Of a stretch of DNA of 64,000 nucleotides, positions 7,306 to 15,893 are shown in pieces. The notes under the pieces are model-generated. The model ran no database searches. It saw only the letters and a list, made by a program, of their open reading frames with translations, and was not told where the DNA came from. The stretch is taken from assembly GCA_942490985.1 (NCBI GenBank), contig CALNYW010000005.1, positions 696,241 through 760,240 of the forward strand, read 5' to 3'. Positions within the stretch are counted from its first letter, which is position 1, and the number at the start of each line of letters is the position of its first letter. Made by a program: the position numbers and the translations under genes. This stretch comes from Thiosocius sp942490985 (GTDB lineage Bacteria > Pseudomonadota > Gammaproteobacteria > Chromatiales > Chromatiaceae).

Positions 7306-9492
7306 ATGAACCGACGTGACTTTCTGAAGATCTCCGCCGCGGTCGGCGCCAGTGGCGCGGTGCCGACCCTGCTCGGCGGCTGTGCGAACCAGCCCCTGCC
7401 CGGGACCGGCAAGGTTACGGCCTCGCCCACCGTGTGCAACATGTGCTTCTGGCAGTGTGCCGCAACCCTCTATACCGAGGACGGCAAACCCTGGAAGGTC
7501 GTGGGCCATCCGGACGATCCGCACTGCGACGGCCGCCTGTGCACCCGGGGGACCGGGGGGCTGGGGGCCTACGACGATCCGGATCGTCTGCGGCAGCCGC
7601 TGTTGCGCGTCACGGATGGGGACAGCCAGCGGTTCAAGCCGGTCAGCTGGGACGAGGCCCTGGCCTTCATCGCCAGGCGCATGACCGAGATCGGTGAAGC
7701 GCACGGCAGGGATCGCCTGGCGCTGTTCTCACACGGCGGTGGTGGCAAGCACTTCCAGCGCGTGCTGCAGGCCTATGGCTCGCATGCCTATGCGCACCCA
7801 TCGTTCGCGCAGTGTCGCGGGCCGCGCGAGACCGCGTTCGGCCTGACCTACGGCGAGGGCGTCGGTTCGCCGGATCGCACCGACATGGCGAATTCCCGTT
7901 GCATCGTGCTGATCGGTTCGCACCTCGGCGAGAACCTGCACAACAGCCAGGTCCAGACTTTCACCAAGGCGCTCGACAATGGCGCGACGGTCATCACGGT
8001 CGACCCGCGATTCTCGGTGGCCGCGTCGAAATCGACGCACTGGTTGCCGATCAAACCGGGCACCGACATGGCGCTGTTGTTGGCCTGGGCCAATGTACTG
8101 ATCAACGAGGGCCTTTATGACCGCGACTATGTCGCGCGCTACTGCAGCGGCTTCGACGCACTGTCGGCCCACGTGCAGCCCTTCAACCCGGAGTGGGCCT
8201 ATATCGAGACCGGCATCGAACCGGACCTGATTCGTCAGACCGCGCGGGCGATGGCGACGGCGGCACCGGCGACGCTGGTCCATCCCGGCCGTCATGTCAC
8301 CTGGTATGGCGACGATACGCAGCGTAGCCGCGCGATCGCGATACTCAATGCGTTGCTTGGTTCCTGGGGGCGTCCCGGGGGCTTTTACAAGCAGGAAAAG
8401 GTCAAGCTGCCGGCCTACCCGGCGCCCAAGCCGCCGGAACCGGCACGCGACTGGAAAAAAGCCGTGCAGGGCGATTTCCCCTTGGTCGCCACGGGCATTA
8501 GCAACCAGCTGGTCGAGCACTCCATCGGTGATGATGCCTTCATCAAGGGTTGGTTTGTCTATGCCACCAACCTGCCGATGACGCTGCCGGGTGCGACCGA
8601 GCAGATCAAGGCGGCGGCCGAGTCGCTGGAACTGATGGTCGTCGTCGATACCATGCCGGCCGAGATTACCGGTTATGCCGATGTCGTCCTGCCCGAGTGC
8701 ACCTACCTCGAGCGCTATGACGACCTGCGCAACAAGGCCGAGCGCGTGCCGACCCTGGCCCTGCGGATGCCCGCGTTCGAACCGAAGTACGAGAGCAAGC
8801 CGGCCTGGTGGATGGCCAAGCAGCTGGCGGAAAAGCTCGCGCTAGGGGACTACTTTCCGTGGCGCGACTACAGCGAGGTGCTCGCTTGGCAGCTGGGGCA
8901 GGTCGGATCTTCACTGGCTGAGATGCAACGTGTCGGTCTCAAGCGTTTCGCCCGCAAGACACCGGTCTACTTCGAAGACGGTGCCGATGTCGGCTTCAAC
9001 ACGCCGAGCGGCAAGATCGAACTCTGGTCCAGCCTGCTGGCCGACGTCGGCCAGGACCCCCTGCCGCGCTACACCCCGCCGGATCGCCCGCCGCAGGGGT
9101 TCTACCACCTCAATTACGGCCGTGCGCCGGCGCACACCTTCGGTCGCACGATCAACAACCCGCTGCTGTTCGAGCTGATGCCCGAGAACGCGGTCTGGAT
9201 TCACCCGAGCGCCGCCGGGCGGCATCGTCTGGCCAGCGGCGATTATGTCGAGCTGGAGAACCCGCAGGGCCGACGCAGCAACCGCGTACGCGTGCGGGTG
9301 ACGGAGCGGATCCGTCCCGATTCCATTTTCATCGTCCATGGCTTCGGCCATACCGACGCGCGGCAGCGCCTGGCACGTGGCGTCGGTGCAGACGATGCAG
9401 CACTGATGCACAACGTCAAGATCGATCCGATCATGGGGGGCACGGGCATGCGTGCCAGCTTCGTAGCGTTGGTCAAGAGCGAGGTGGCCTGA
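7306..9492 (+). CDS. Molybdopterin oxidoreductase, polysulfide/thiosulfate reductase-type catalytic subunit
   Basis: A 728-residue DMSO-reductase-family enzyme, similar to PsrA/PhsA/SreA. A twin-arginine signal (NRRDFLKIS, 2-10) is followed by a lipobox-like LGGC (Cys26). A 4Fe-4S cluster is bound by C44-x2-C47-x3-C51 and C79 (RLCTRG). Cys170 in AQCRGPRE is at the position of the molybdenum ligand of Psr/Phs-type enzymes. The later parts carry the bis-MGD binding segments (GSHLGENLHNSQ, TVDPRFS, LPIKPGTD). The following genes for a four-cluster Fe-S protein and an NrfD membrane protein complete a PsrABC-like complex. It could reduce polysulfide, elemental sulfur or thiosulfate, or run oxidatively; the sequence alone does not settle the substrate. 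Confidence 0.87.
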   Translation: MNRRDFLKISAAVGASGAVPTLLGGCANQPLPGTGKVTASPTVCNMCFWQCAATLYTEDGKPWKVVGHPDDPHCDGRLCTRGTGGLGAYDDPDRLRQPLLRVTDGDSQRFKPVSWDEALAFIARRMTEIGEAHGRDRLALFSHGGGGKHFQRVLQAYGSHAYAHPSFAQCRGPRETAFGLTYGEGVGSPDRTDMANSRCIVLIGSHLGENLHNSQVQTFTKALDNGATVITVDPRFSVAASKSTHWLPIKPGTDMALLLAWANVLINEGLYDRDYVARYCSGFDALSAHVQPFNPEWAYIETGIEPDLIRQTARAMATAAPATLVHPGRHVTWYGDDTQRSRAIAILNALLGSWGRPGGFYKQEKVKLPAYPAPKPPEPARDWKKAVQGDFPLVATGISNQLVEHSIGDDAFIKGWFVYATNLPMTLPGATEQIKAAAESLELMVVVDTMPAEITGYADVVLPECTYLERYDDLRNKAERVPTLALRMPAFEPKYESKPAWWMAKQLAEKLALGDYFPWRDYSEVLAWQLGQVGSSLAEMQRVGLKRFARKTPVYFEDGADVGFNTPSGKIELWSSLLADVGQDPLPRYTPPDRPPQGFYHLNYGRAPAHTFGRTINNPLLFELMPENAVWIHPSAAGRHRLASGDYVELENPQGRRSNRVRVRVTERIRPDSIFIVHGFGHTDARQRLARGVGADDAALMHNVKIDPIMGGTGMRASFVALVKSEVA

Positions 9493-9493
9493 G

Positions 9494-10036
9494 ATGACGA
9501 CCTACGCGATGGTCATCGATACCCGGACCTGCATCGGCTGCGGCGACTGTGTCGTGGCGTGCAAGAACGAGAACAAGGTGCCTGCGGGCCTCAACCGCGA
9601 CTGGGTGGTCGAGGCCACGCGCGGCGAATACCCACACCTCGAGACCGAGTTCCGCTCGGAACGCTGCAACCACTGCAGCCACGCGACCTGCGTGACCAGC
9701 TGCCCGACCGGCGCCAGCCACAAGTGGAAAGACACCAATATCGTGTTGGTGGCCGCCGAGAAGTGCACCGGCTGCAAGGCCTGCATCGCGGCCTGCCCCT
9801 ACGATGCCCGGATGATCATGCGTCCGGAGGGCTACGTTGATAAATGTACTTTCTGTCACCACCGCGTCGACCAGGGGCTCGACCCGGCCTGTGTGGCGAG
9901 TTGTCCGACGCACTGTATGTACTTCGGCAACATCGACGACCGTGACAGCACGGTCAGCCGACTGCTGCGTGAGCGCCGCCACAAGGTGCTGATGCCGGAG
10001 ACTGGCAACCAGCCGCACGTCTACTACCTGACATGA
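9494..10036 (+). CDS. Four-cluster 4Fe-4S subunit, PsrB/DmsB-like
   Basis: A 180-residue electron-transfer subunit with four complete cysteine motifs: C13-IG-C16-GD-C19-VVA-C23, RCNHCSHATCVTSCP, KCTGCKACIAACP and KCTFC...ACVASCP. It has no signal peptide, as usual for subunits exported together with a Tat-tagged catalytic partner. Its ATG follows the stop of the molybdoenzyme by one base, so the two are translationally coupled. It would wire the molybdenum site to the NrfD subunit encoded next. Confidence 0.92.
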   Translation: MTTYAMVIDTRTCIGCGDCVVACKNENKVPAGLNRDWVVEATRGEYPHLETEFRSERCNHCSHATCVTSCPTGASHKWKDTNIVLVAAEKCTGCKACIAACPYDARMIMRPEGYVDKCTFCHHRVDQGLDPACVASCPTHCMYFGNIDDRDSTVSRLLRERRHKVLMPETGNQPHVYYLT

Positions 10037-10076
10037 TGGTCGACTACGCCCTGCCATCGACAACGGGATCCGCGCC

Positions 10077-11072
10077 ATGATCGAAGAAGTTCTGGTAACC
10101 GCCCGGTACAACGACAAGATCGATCCGTCGCTCGGGATCTGGACCTGGGAGATCGCGTTCTACCTGTTCCTCGGTGGCATGGCGGCCGGGATCATGCTGT
10201 TCGCGGCCTGGGCCGTGCTGGGCGGCAAACGCGACAGCCTGCCGTTCGCGCACGATCGTTTTGCCCTGTGGGCGCCGATCGTGTTGTCGCTGGGCATGAC
10301 GACCCTGTTCCTGGACCTCGAGTACAAGATCCACGTCTTCCGTTTCTATACCAGCTTCCAGCCCGCCTCGCCGATGTCCTGGGGGTCCTGGCTGCTGGTG
10401 CTGATCTATCCGCTGATGATCGCGCAGATCCTGTCGACCCTGCGGGCCGGCTATCCCACGCTCGCCGGCTTGCTAAACAAGGTGCCGGGCGGCGCCGCGT
10501 TGATGGATTGGAGTGAAGCGGGACGGCGTCCGATCGCCTGGCTGGTGATCCCGCTCGCGGTCGGGCTGGGTATCTACACCGGCGTCCTGCTCAGCGCCCT
10601 GAGCGCGCGGCCTTTCTGGAATTCGGGGGTGCTGGGTCCGCTGTTCCTGGTCTCGGGCCTGTCGACCGCCGCGGTCCTGCCGCTGCTCGTAGGTGTCGGG
10701 CGAACCGAGAAACGCTTCTTTGAACGCTCGGACATGGCGCTGATCTCGATCGAGATCTTACTGATCGCGTTGTTTCTGATCAGCCTGGCGACCGGTGCTG
10801 CGCAGCACCTCGAGGCCCTGCACCTGGTCTGGGGCGGCGACTACACGGTGCCGTTCTGGCTTTGGTTCGTGCTACCGGGCCTGGTGATTCCCCTGTTGCT
10901 CGAACTGGTGGCCCTGCGTGGCAACCGACTGTCCGCGCTTACCGCAGCGGTCCTGGTCGTGGCCGGTGGCTTCATGCTGCGTTACCTTATGGTCGAAATC
11001 GGGCAGGACAGCACCTGGTCCGATTACGCGATGTCTTTCGACCCTGAGCTGTTGCAGAGGCTGCTACCATGA
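10077..11072 (+). CDS. NrfD/PsrC-like membrane anchor subunit
   Basis: A 331-residue membrane protein with about 8-9 hydrophobic segments and a short periplasmic-type N-terminus (IDPSLGIWTWEIAFYLFLGG), the PsrC-like opening. A charged pair in the third helix (LDLEYK) and the QPASPMSWGSW loop are typical of this group. It anchors the catalytic and Fe-S subunits and exchanges electrons with quinone. It is clearly distinct from the 10-TM NrfD at 4637, so the cluster encodes two quinone-interacting complexes. Its stop overlaps the next gene in an ATGA. Confidence 0.87.
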   Translation: MIEEVLVTARYNDKIDPSLGIWTWEIAFYLFLGGMAAGIMLFAAWAVLGGKRDSLPFAHDRFALWAPIVLSLGMTTLFLDLEYKIHVFRFYTSFQPASPMSWGSWLLVLIYPLMIAQILSTLRAGYPTLAGLLNKVPGGAALMDWSEAGRRPIAWLVIPLAVGLGIYTGVLLSALSARPFWNSGVLGPLFLVSGLSTAAVLPLLVGVGRTEKRFFERSDMALISIEILLIALFLISLATGAAQHLEALHLVWGGDYTVPFWLWFVLPGLVIPLLLELVALRGNRLSALTAAVLVVAGGFMLRYLMVEIGQDSTWSDYAMSFDPELLQRLLP

Positions 11073-11836
11073 TTCGTCCAGGACTCGTCCTTTTTTCTTC
11101 CGCCTTGCTCGCCGTTGTGCTCGCCGCGTGCAGCGAGGCGCCGACGTTTGATCGCACCGGCGCGGCTGCGGCCCTCGCCAAGACCATTGCGGCCGAGGAA
11201 GACCATGTCAGCGTGCCCGAACTGGCCGACTGGCTGATCAAGGATCAACGCGATTTCATCCTGCTCGACATCCGCGACACCGAGGACTTCGATGCCGGGC
11301 ACATCGAGGGGGCACGCAATGTGCCGCTGGCGGGGCTGATGTCGGAGACGTCGCTCGCCGCCCTGCCGCGAGGCCAGAAGGTCGTCGTCTATTCCAACGG
11401 TACGGGTCACGCAGCGCAGGCGGCGTTGCTGCTGCGACTGGTCGAGCGAGACGGTTATGCCCTGCTCGGTGGCTACAACTACTGGCAGGCCTATCTGCAA
11501 GACCCTGAGGCGGCTGGCGTGGCCGAGATGGATCCGCGACAGCGCGCCGTCTACCAGGCGGTTGCGTGTCGCTTCGCCGGCGATTACGTGGCGGCAGCCG
11601 GCCTGATCCCGGAGGGTTCGATCGTTTCGGCGCCGGCGCCTGCTGCTGCAGCTGACCCGCTCGGTCTGGGTCTCGGTCTCGGCCTGGGCACGCCGGCCGT
11701 TCAGCCCCCGGCGCCGGCATCGCCAGCGGCCGATCCGTTGGGTCTTGGTTTGGGCCTCGGCCTCGGATCCGACGAGGTCAAGGACACCCAGGAGAAGCCG
11801 AGTCGCGGCAAGTTGCTCATCAAGGCCGAGTGCTGA
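11069..11836 (+). CDS. Rhodanese-like lipoprotein without the catalytic cysteine
   Basis: A 255-residue lipoprotein (lipobox LAAC, Cys21) with one rhodanese-like domain (about 47-150). The active-site position holds Ser109 (VYSNGTGH) rather than Cys, so it should bind rather than transfer sulfur. The tail contains two identical DPLGLGLGLGLG stretches (196-207 and 222-233) joined by an Ala/Pro linker, and ends in a cysteine (KAEC). Translation is coupled to the NrfD gene by ATGA. It may be a scaffold or sulfur-binding partner of the reductase at the membrane; that role is inferred. Confidence 0.78.
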   Translation: MIRPGLVLFSSALLAVVLAACSEAPTFDRTGAAAALAKTIAAEEDHVSVPELADWLIKDQRDFILLDIRDTEDFDAGHIEGARNVPLAGLMSETSLAALPRGQKVVVYSNGTGHAAQAALLLRLVERDGYALLGGYNYWQAYLQDPEAAGVAEMDPRQRAVYQAVACRFAGDYVAAAGLIPEGSIVSAPAPAAAADPLGLGLGLGLGTPAVQPPAPASPAADPLGLGLGLGLGSDEVKDTQEKPSRGKLLIKAEC

Positions 11837-11950
11837 ATCTCGGCAGCGTTTAGCGACCGTCGGTCATCGGCGCGCCCTCGCCAAGCCGCGGTCGCGTCGG
11901 TGCTGTCGTCTGGGTCGGGTCGGTTGCGCATCAAAATGCGGGCAAAGCGG

Positions 11951-11979
11951 TTCGATCCGAGTACCGCGAGTCCTATACT
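11951..11979 (+). promoter_or_regulatory. Weak promoter-like sequence before the cyclic-nucleotide-binding gene
   Basis: A TATACT -10 hexamer (11974-11979) stands 17 bases after a poor -35 (TTCGAT, 11951-11956), about 40 bases before the start at 12017. It would allow separate expression of the last gene of the cluster. Confidence 0.3.
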
Positions 11980-12016
11980 GTGTTCAGGATAACCAAGGAA
12001 GTTGGGGAGAAGATTG

Positions 12017-12517
12017 ATGACCATACAAGCCGAAATACCGATGGTCAGTGCTCAGGCGATCCGCGAATCACCGCTGGGTCTGGACCTGGACGATGCACAA
12101 TGTGCAAAGCTCGCTGGCGTGAGCAGCCTGCTTGGCTTGGACGTCGGCCAGGCGCTGATCGATGACGGGCGCTGCGATGACACCTTGTTCGTCGTGACCC
12201 GAGGAACGCTCGACGTCGTCAAACCGGTCAGCGGCGGTGAAACCCTGTCTCTCGGTCAGCTCAAAGGCGGCGACATGGCGGGCATTTTGGGGTTCGTCGA
12301 CGGGATCAAGCACAGCGCGACGATCAAAGCTCAGACACAGTGCGAGTTGATCGCGCTGGTTCGGTCCGACCTCGAGTCGCTGTTGCACAGCGATCCGGAC
12401 CTCGTTTATCAGGTCATGCGTGCCGTCGTGCGGTCGGCGCACAGCATTTTGGGTACCATGAACACCCAGTTTGTCGAGATGAGCAACTACATCTCTCACC
12501 AGCACGGGCGCTACTGA
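12017..12517 (+). CDS. Cyclic-nucleotide-binding-domain protein without DNA-binding domain
   Basis: A 166-residue cytoplasmic protein. Residues about 20-140 form a cNMP-binding/CRP-like beta-roll (DDTLFVVTRGTLDVVK, LGQLKGGDMAGILGFVDG, HSATIKAQTQCELIALVRSDLESLL), followed by a helix and no helix-turn-helix. The start ATG is preceded by GGGGAGA. It lies 180 bases after the rhodanese lipoprotein and is followed by a clear terminator. It could be a ligand-binding adaptor for the cluster; partner and ligand are unknown. Confidence 0.75.
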   Translation: MTIQAEIPMVSAQAIRESPLGLDLDDAQCAKLAGVSSLLGLDVGQALIDDGRCDDTLFVVTRGTLDVVKPVSGGETLSLGQLKGGDMAGILGFVDGIKHSATIKAQTQCELIALVRSDLESLLHSDPDLVYQVMRAVVRSAHSILGTMNTQFVEMSNYISHQHGRY

Positions 12518-12556
12518 CGCGGCGGGCCGGTTTCGTCTCTGATTTACGCACGTTCA

Positions 12557-12583
12557 AAAGGCGCGCCACCCAGGCGCGCCTTT
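12557..12583 (+). terminator. Intrinsic terminator after the respiratory cluster
   Basis: AAAGGCGCGCC and GGCGCGCCTTT form a perfect 11-bp stem with an ACCCA loop, 40 bases after the cNMP-domain gene. The T-run is short (TTT), so it is strong as a hairpin but moderate as a terminator. Confidence 0.7.
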
Positions 12584-12909
12584 CTGCAGCACCGATCCCG
12601 GCGCCGGCGATTGCCTTGCTGGTCTTTTCCTCCCTGGTGTAGGGGTCGACCGGTCGTCCCTACCGTCAGATCCGGCATGTCGATGATTGAGACAATGGCG
12701 ATGCGTTTCGGGTTTGTATTCGGTCCCCCAGTGTCAGCCTGAGAATCGCTGTGCCGTGAAAAGGCGCGTTTTCTCAGCGTGCCCGACATGTTTCGCTGGC
12801 GGGAAAATCGCCTGTCTGGCCAAGTTGAGCAAAATCAATGCAAGAGTTAGAAATAGCTTATACTCTAAATTAGAAGTTTGGAGCCGTACTCGCAGTGGAG
12901 GTGGGAATC
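12584..12909 (+). other. Intergenic region before a small membrane protein gene
   Basis: No gene is visible. The last 80 bases are AT-rich and contain a TATACT hexamer at 12859-12864, about 45 bases before the start at 12910, with no good -35 element. Confidence 0.5.
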
Positions 12910-13089
12910 ATGGCAAGAAGATTCTGGGTGATCGGTGCAGCCTTATCCGTACTCGGTCTATTGGTCATGATGTCCGGGGGCCAGGAGACCGGAGGCATTC
13001 TCGACTATCGGGCCTGGTTGTTAATCGCTTTCGGGCTATTGGCCCTGGTGATTGGCAATTTCGACGAGACCGCCAACCGAGACCGTTGA
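12910..13089 (+). CDS. Small membrane protein, two TM segments
   Basis: A 59-residue protein (MARRFWVIGAALSVLGLLVM...). Two hydrophobic segments (about 5-23 and 36-51) are separated by a short polar loop (SGGQETGGILDYR), and the tail is acidic. The ATG at 12910 is chosen because GGAGGTG lies six bases upstream. I do not recognise the family. It stands alone between the cluster terminator and the GGDEF-EAL gene. Confidence 0.6.
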   Translation: MARRFWVIGAALSVLGLLVMMSGGQETGGILDYRAWLLIAFGLLALVIGNFDETANRDR

Positions 13090-13533
13090 ACGAGCCGGCC
13101 GTTGCCTGCAGATCTACCTGTTCAGTCGAGACCGGCCCGGCGTGACGCGTGCTTGGCGGTTTGCGAACAGACCTTCAGTGACCGGCGCCGCGCGCAGCCG
13201 CTTGCGTTGGGCCGGTCAAGCGGGATCCGCCTCCGCTCCTGCGCCTGGCCTATCTCGCGGTGCACGTGTTGAATGGCCCGCTGCTCTGGGTGAGCGGGCT
13301 CTCTTCATCACCTGAACTCTTTGGCCTGCGTGCGGCATCAGCGGTCCTGAGCTGTGGATGGTTGCGGCCGCCCCACACCGCCGAGGCGCCGTTTGGGCAT
13401 TTGCAAGCCATGATCCGCGGTTACGAGGAGCAAAGCGAGGCCTGATCCGGGCGGCCGGATGTCAAGATCCCAGGCAGCTGGCCGATCTTAGCTAGACACC
13501 CAACTGGCCAGGGCGTCCGGGAGTGCCTGCATC
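13090..13533. other. 444-base region without a convincing gene
   Basis: Six-frame reading shows one open stretch on the plus strand, 13182-13445, whose end (GHLQAMIRGYEEQSEA) looks protein-like, but it has no ATG or ribosome site and could be a gene remnant. A 6-bp hairpin (ATCCGG/CCGGAT) lies at 13445-13460. Nothing else was recognised. Confidence 0.4.
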
Positions 13534-15513
13534 ATGGACCGGTCTGATGACCAGCCATTCGAAACGGATCGACGCTCGGCGTCGATCGATCTGGCTAGTC
13601 GCGGGACGAAGGAACCCCCACCGACTGAAAAGCGCCTGCTGTATTCGGTCCTCTTCAACCCAAAGGGTGAAACGACCCAGGAGCAGGGCCAGGCCTTAAC
13701 CCGCATCGCGCTTGCCGCAATCGGTGGTCTGGCGTTCCTCGGCGCACGTTACTTCGGGCTGGGTGATGTCCCGTTCATGTTGGCGATGGTCTATCTGCTC
13801 GCCAGCATTTTCCACCTTTCGTTTGTAAGCCGAAACAAAGATCGCTATCTGTGGCGACGTTATCCGGTAATTGTCCTCGATCTTGCCGTCGCCACTTTTC
13901 TAACGGCGTACTTTGGGCCAGCCGGACTGGCATTTTACCCGCTGTTCCTGTGGGTGATGATCGGCAATGGCCTGCGCTACGGCCAACATTTCATGCAGGT
14001 CGCTACGCTAATCGGCCTGCTCGGCTTTACCGGGGCATTGGCCACCAGTGGATTCCTTTGGACGCAACCGCTGACCTATGTCGGTCTGATGTTTGGGCTT
14101 GTGCTGATGCCAAAGTTTTTCATGGTCATGATCGATCGCCTGGGCGAGGCCAACGTCGAATTACAGCAACAGAAGGACCAGGCGGAGTTCAATGCCACGC
14201 ATGATGCATTGACCGGCTTACCGAATCGCGCCTACCTCTATACGAGAATGCAACAGGCCCTCGATCGGGCGCGGCGCACCGGGACCCAGGTAGCGGTTGC
14301 GTTCATCGATATCGATAACTTCAAATCCATCAATGACACCTTCGGTCACGAGTACGGCGACTACCTGTTGAGCCAGGTCGCCGAGGCAATGCAGGATGTG
14401 CTGCGCAGCAGCGATACCGTATCGCGTCTGGGCGGCGACGAATTTGTGGTGATCATCGAAGACGGTGGGGAGGCCTCGCGAATCAGTCGGCTTGTCGAGC
14501 GGTTGTTTAGCTGCGTCGGTCGCTACTATGCGATAGGCGAGTATGAAACCTACGTGACCTGGAGTTGCGGGGTGGTTGTTTATCCGGCCGATGGTGACGA
14601 ACCGCACAGTCTGTTGAAGCATGCGGACACCGCAATGTATGCGGCGAAACAACGTGGGCCAAACAACTATGCGTTCTACGACAGCGCGATGTCCGATCGT
14701 GTCAGTCGTCAATTGTCGTTACGTGACGAGCTGCGCCTGGCGTTGGATCGAGATCAGCTTGAAGTCTACTATCAGCCTATCATCGACTCAGCGACTGGCC
14801 AGGTTCATGCCGCCGAGGCCCTGTTGCGCTGGCATCATCCGACGCGTGGCCTGATCAGCCCCGTCGAGTTCATCGATATTGCCGAACAGAGTGGATTGAT
14901 CAATCCGATCGGCGACTGGGTGCTGCGTGAAGCCCTGACCGTCGCAGCGATCTGGCAGGCCAGTACAAGCAATCCGATAGCCATGCACGTGAACGTGTCG
15001 GCTCACCAACTCAAACAGGCCGACTTCGTCGAAAACGTTCGCAAGCTGCTGCAGGAAATCGATTTGCCATCGTGCGTGCTCGATTTGGAGATGACCGAAA
15101 GTGCGTTGCTGGAAGATGCACGGCGGGCCGAACAACTCCTTATCGAACTCAAGCAACTCGGAATCCGGATTGCATTGGATGATTTCGGGACCGGCTTTTC
15201 ATCGCTCGCCTATCTCAAGCGCCTGCCGATCGATACCATCAAAATCGATAAGTCATTCCTCGACGATATCCCATTCGGACCTCGCGACTGTGCGCTGGTC
15301 GAGACCATCCTCACGCTGGGCCGCGAATTGGGCAGTGCGATCGTCGCCGAAGGCATTGAACAAGCGCAGCAACGTGATTGGTTGGTGGCACGCGGGTGTC
15401 GGTATCTACAAGGCTATCTGTTCAGCCGCCCCATCACGCGTGATGCCTTTCTGGCCGTCAGCTGCCAGACGTTTGTCACCGGCCCTAACCGGACCCCAAC
15501 CGCGCACGGCTGA
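13534..15513 (+). CDS. Membrane GGDEF-EAL protein (cyclic-di-GMP synthesis/degradation)
   Basis: A 659-residue signalling protein. About five to six hydrophobic segments (residues 54-200) form an N-terminal membrane sensor, then a short coiled segment (about 208-225), a GGDEF domain with intact GGDEF (299-303), and an EAL domain with the E428-A-L signature, DFGTGFSSL and EGIEQ motifs. Both domains look catalytically competent, so it may make or break cyclic-di-GMP. Such proteins control Lap-type adhesins; a link to the adhesin locus at 47-64 kb is an inference. It nearly abuts a convergent gene (5-base gap). Confidence 0.92.
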   Translation: MDRSDDQPFETDRRSASIDLASRGTKEPPPTEKRLLYSVLFNPKGETTQEQGQALTRIALAAIGGLAFLGARYFGLGDVPFMLAMVYLLASIFHLSFVSRNKDRYLWRRYPVIVLDLAVATFLTAYFGPAGLAFYPLFLWVMIGNGLRYGQHFMQVATLIGLLGFTGALATSGFLWTQPLTYVGLMFGLVLMPKFFMVMIDRLGEANVELQQQKDQAEFNATHDALTGLPNRAYLYTRMQQALDRARRTGTQVAVAFIDIDNFKSINDTFGHEYGDYLLSQVAEAMQDVLRSSDTVSRLGGDEFVVIIEDGGEASRISRLVERLFSCVGRYYAIGEYETYVTWSCGVVVYPADGDEPHSLLKHADTAMYAAKQRGPNNYAFYDSAMSDRVSRQLSLRDELRLALDRDQLEVYYQPIIDSATGQVHAAEALLRWHHPTRGLISPVEFIDIAEQSGLINPIGDWVLREALTVAAIWQASTSNPIAMHVNVSAHQLKQADFVENVRKLLQEIDLPSCVLDLEMTESALLEDARRAEQLLIELKQLGIRIALDDFGTGFSSLAYLKRLPIDTIKIDKSFLDDIPFGPRDCALVETILTLGRELGSAIVAEGIEQAQQRDWLVARGCRYLQGYLFSRPITRDAFLAVSCQTFVTGPNRTPTAHG

Positions 15514-15518
15514 GGTCT

Positions 15519-15893
15519 TCACGCGTCGGGTTGTCGCCAGCTTATCCGGCCGCTTGACAAATCGATCTCAGCGACGACGAGTTCGTGGCCGTGGTAGACC
15601 GACGGCTCATCATGGCAGTTGCATCCGCCGACAATCTCGGTGAAGAACAGGCTGAGCCGGGCGCTCACGGCCGAGGCCGTCCTGTCAATACTCAGCGCAC
15701 TGAGCGACCAGCCCTCTGGGTCGATCATGCCGCCGCGGCTTGCGCAACCATCGAGCGGCAAGCTGTCTCGTGGCAGCGCCGACAGCATGGGTAAAAGCGT
15801 TGATGGCAGCTCCGTGTTGGCCACCCCGGCCAGCGCCGCGCAGTGCGCGGGCGCAAGCACGGCCGAACGTTCCACCAATGAACGGCTGTTCAT
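15519..15893 (-). CDS. Conserved-looking hypothetical protein
   Basis: A 124-residue soluble protein that I do not recognise. Its ATG overlaps the stop of the DUF924 gene (ATGA), which supports it as a real, coupled gene. The C-terminal half contains FFTEIVGGCNCHDEPSVYHG, a Cys/His cluster (C-N-C-H) that could bind a metal, then VVAEIDLSSGRISW. It has no signal peptide or TM segment. It may accompany the copper operon upstream, but no function can be stated. Confidence 0.6.
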   Translation of the reverse strand: MNSRSLVERSAVLAPAHCAALAGVANTELPSTLLPMLSALPRDSLPLDGCASRGGMIDPEGWSLSALSIDRTASAVSARLSLFFTEIVGGCNCHDEPSVYHGHELVVAEIDLSSGRISWRQPDA

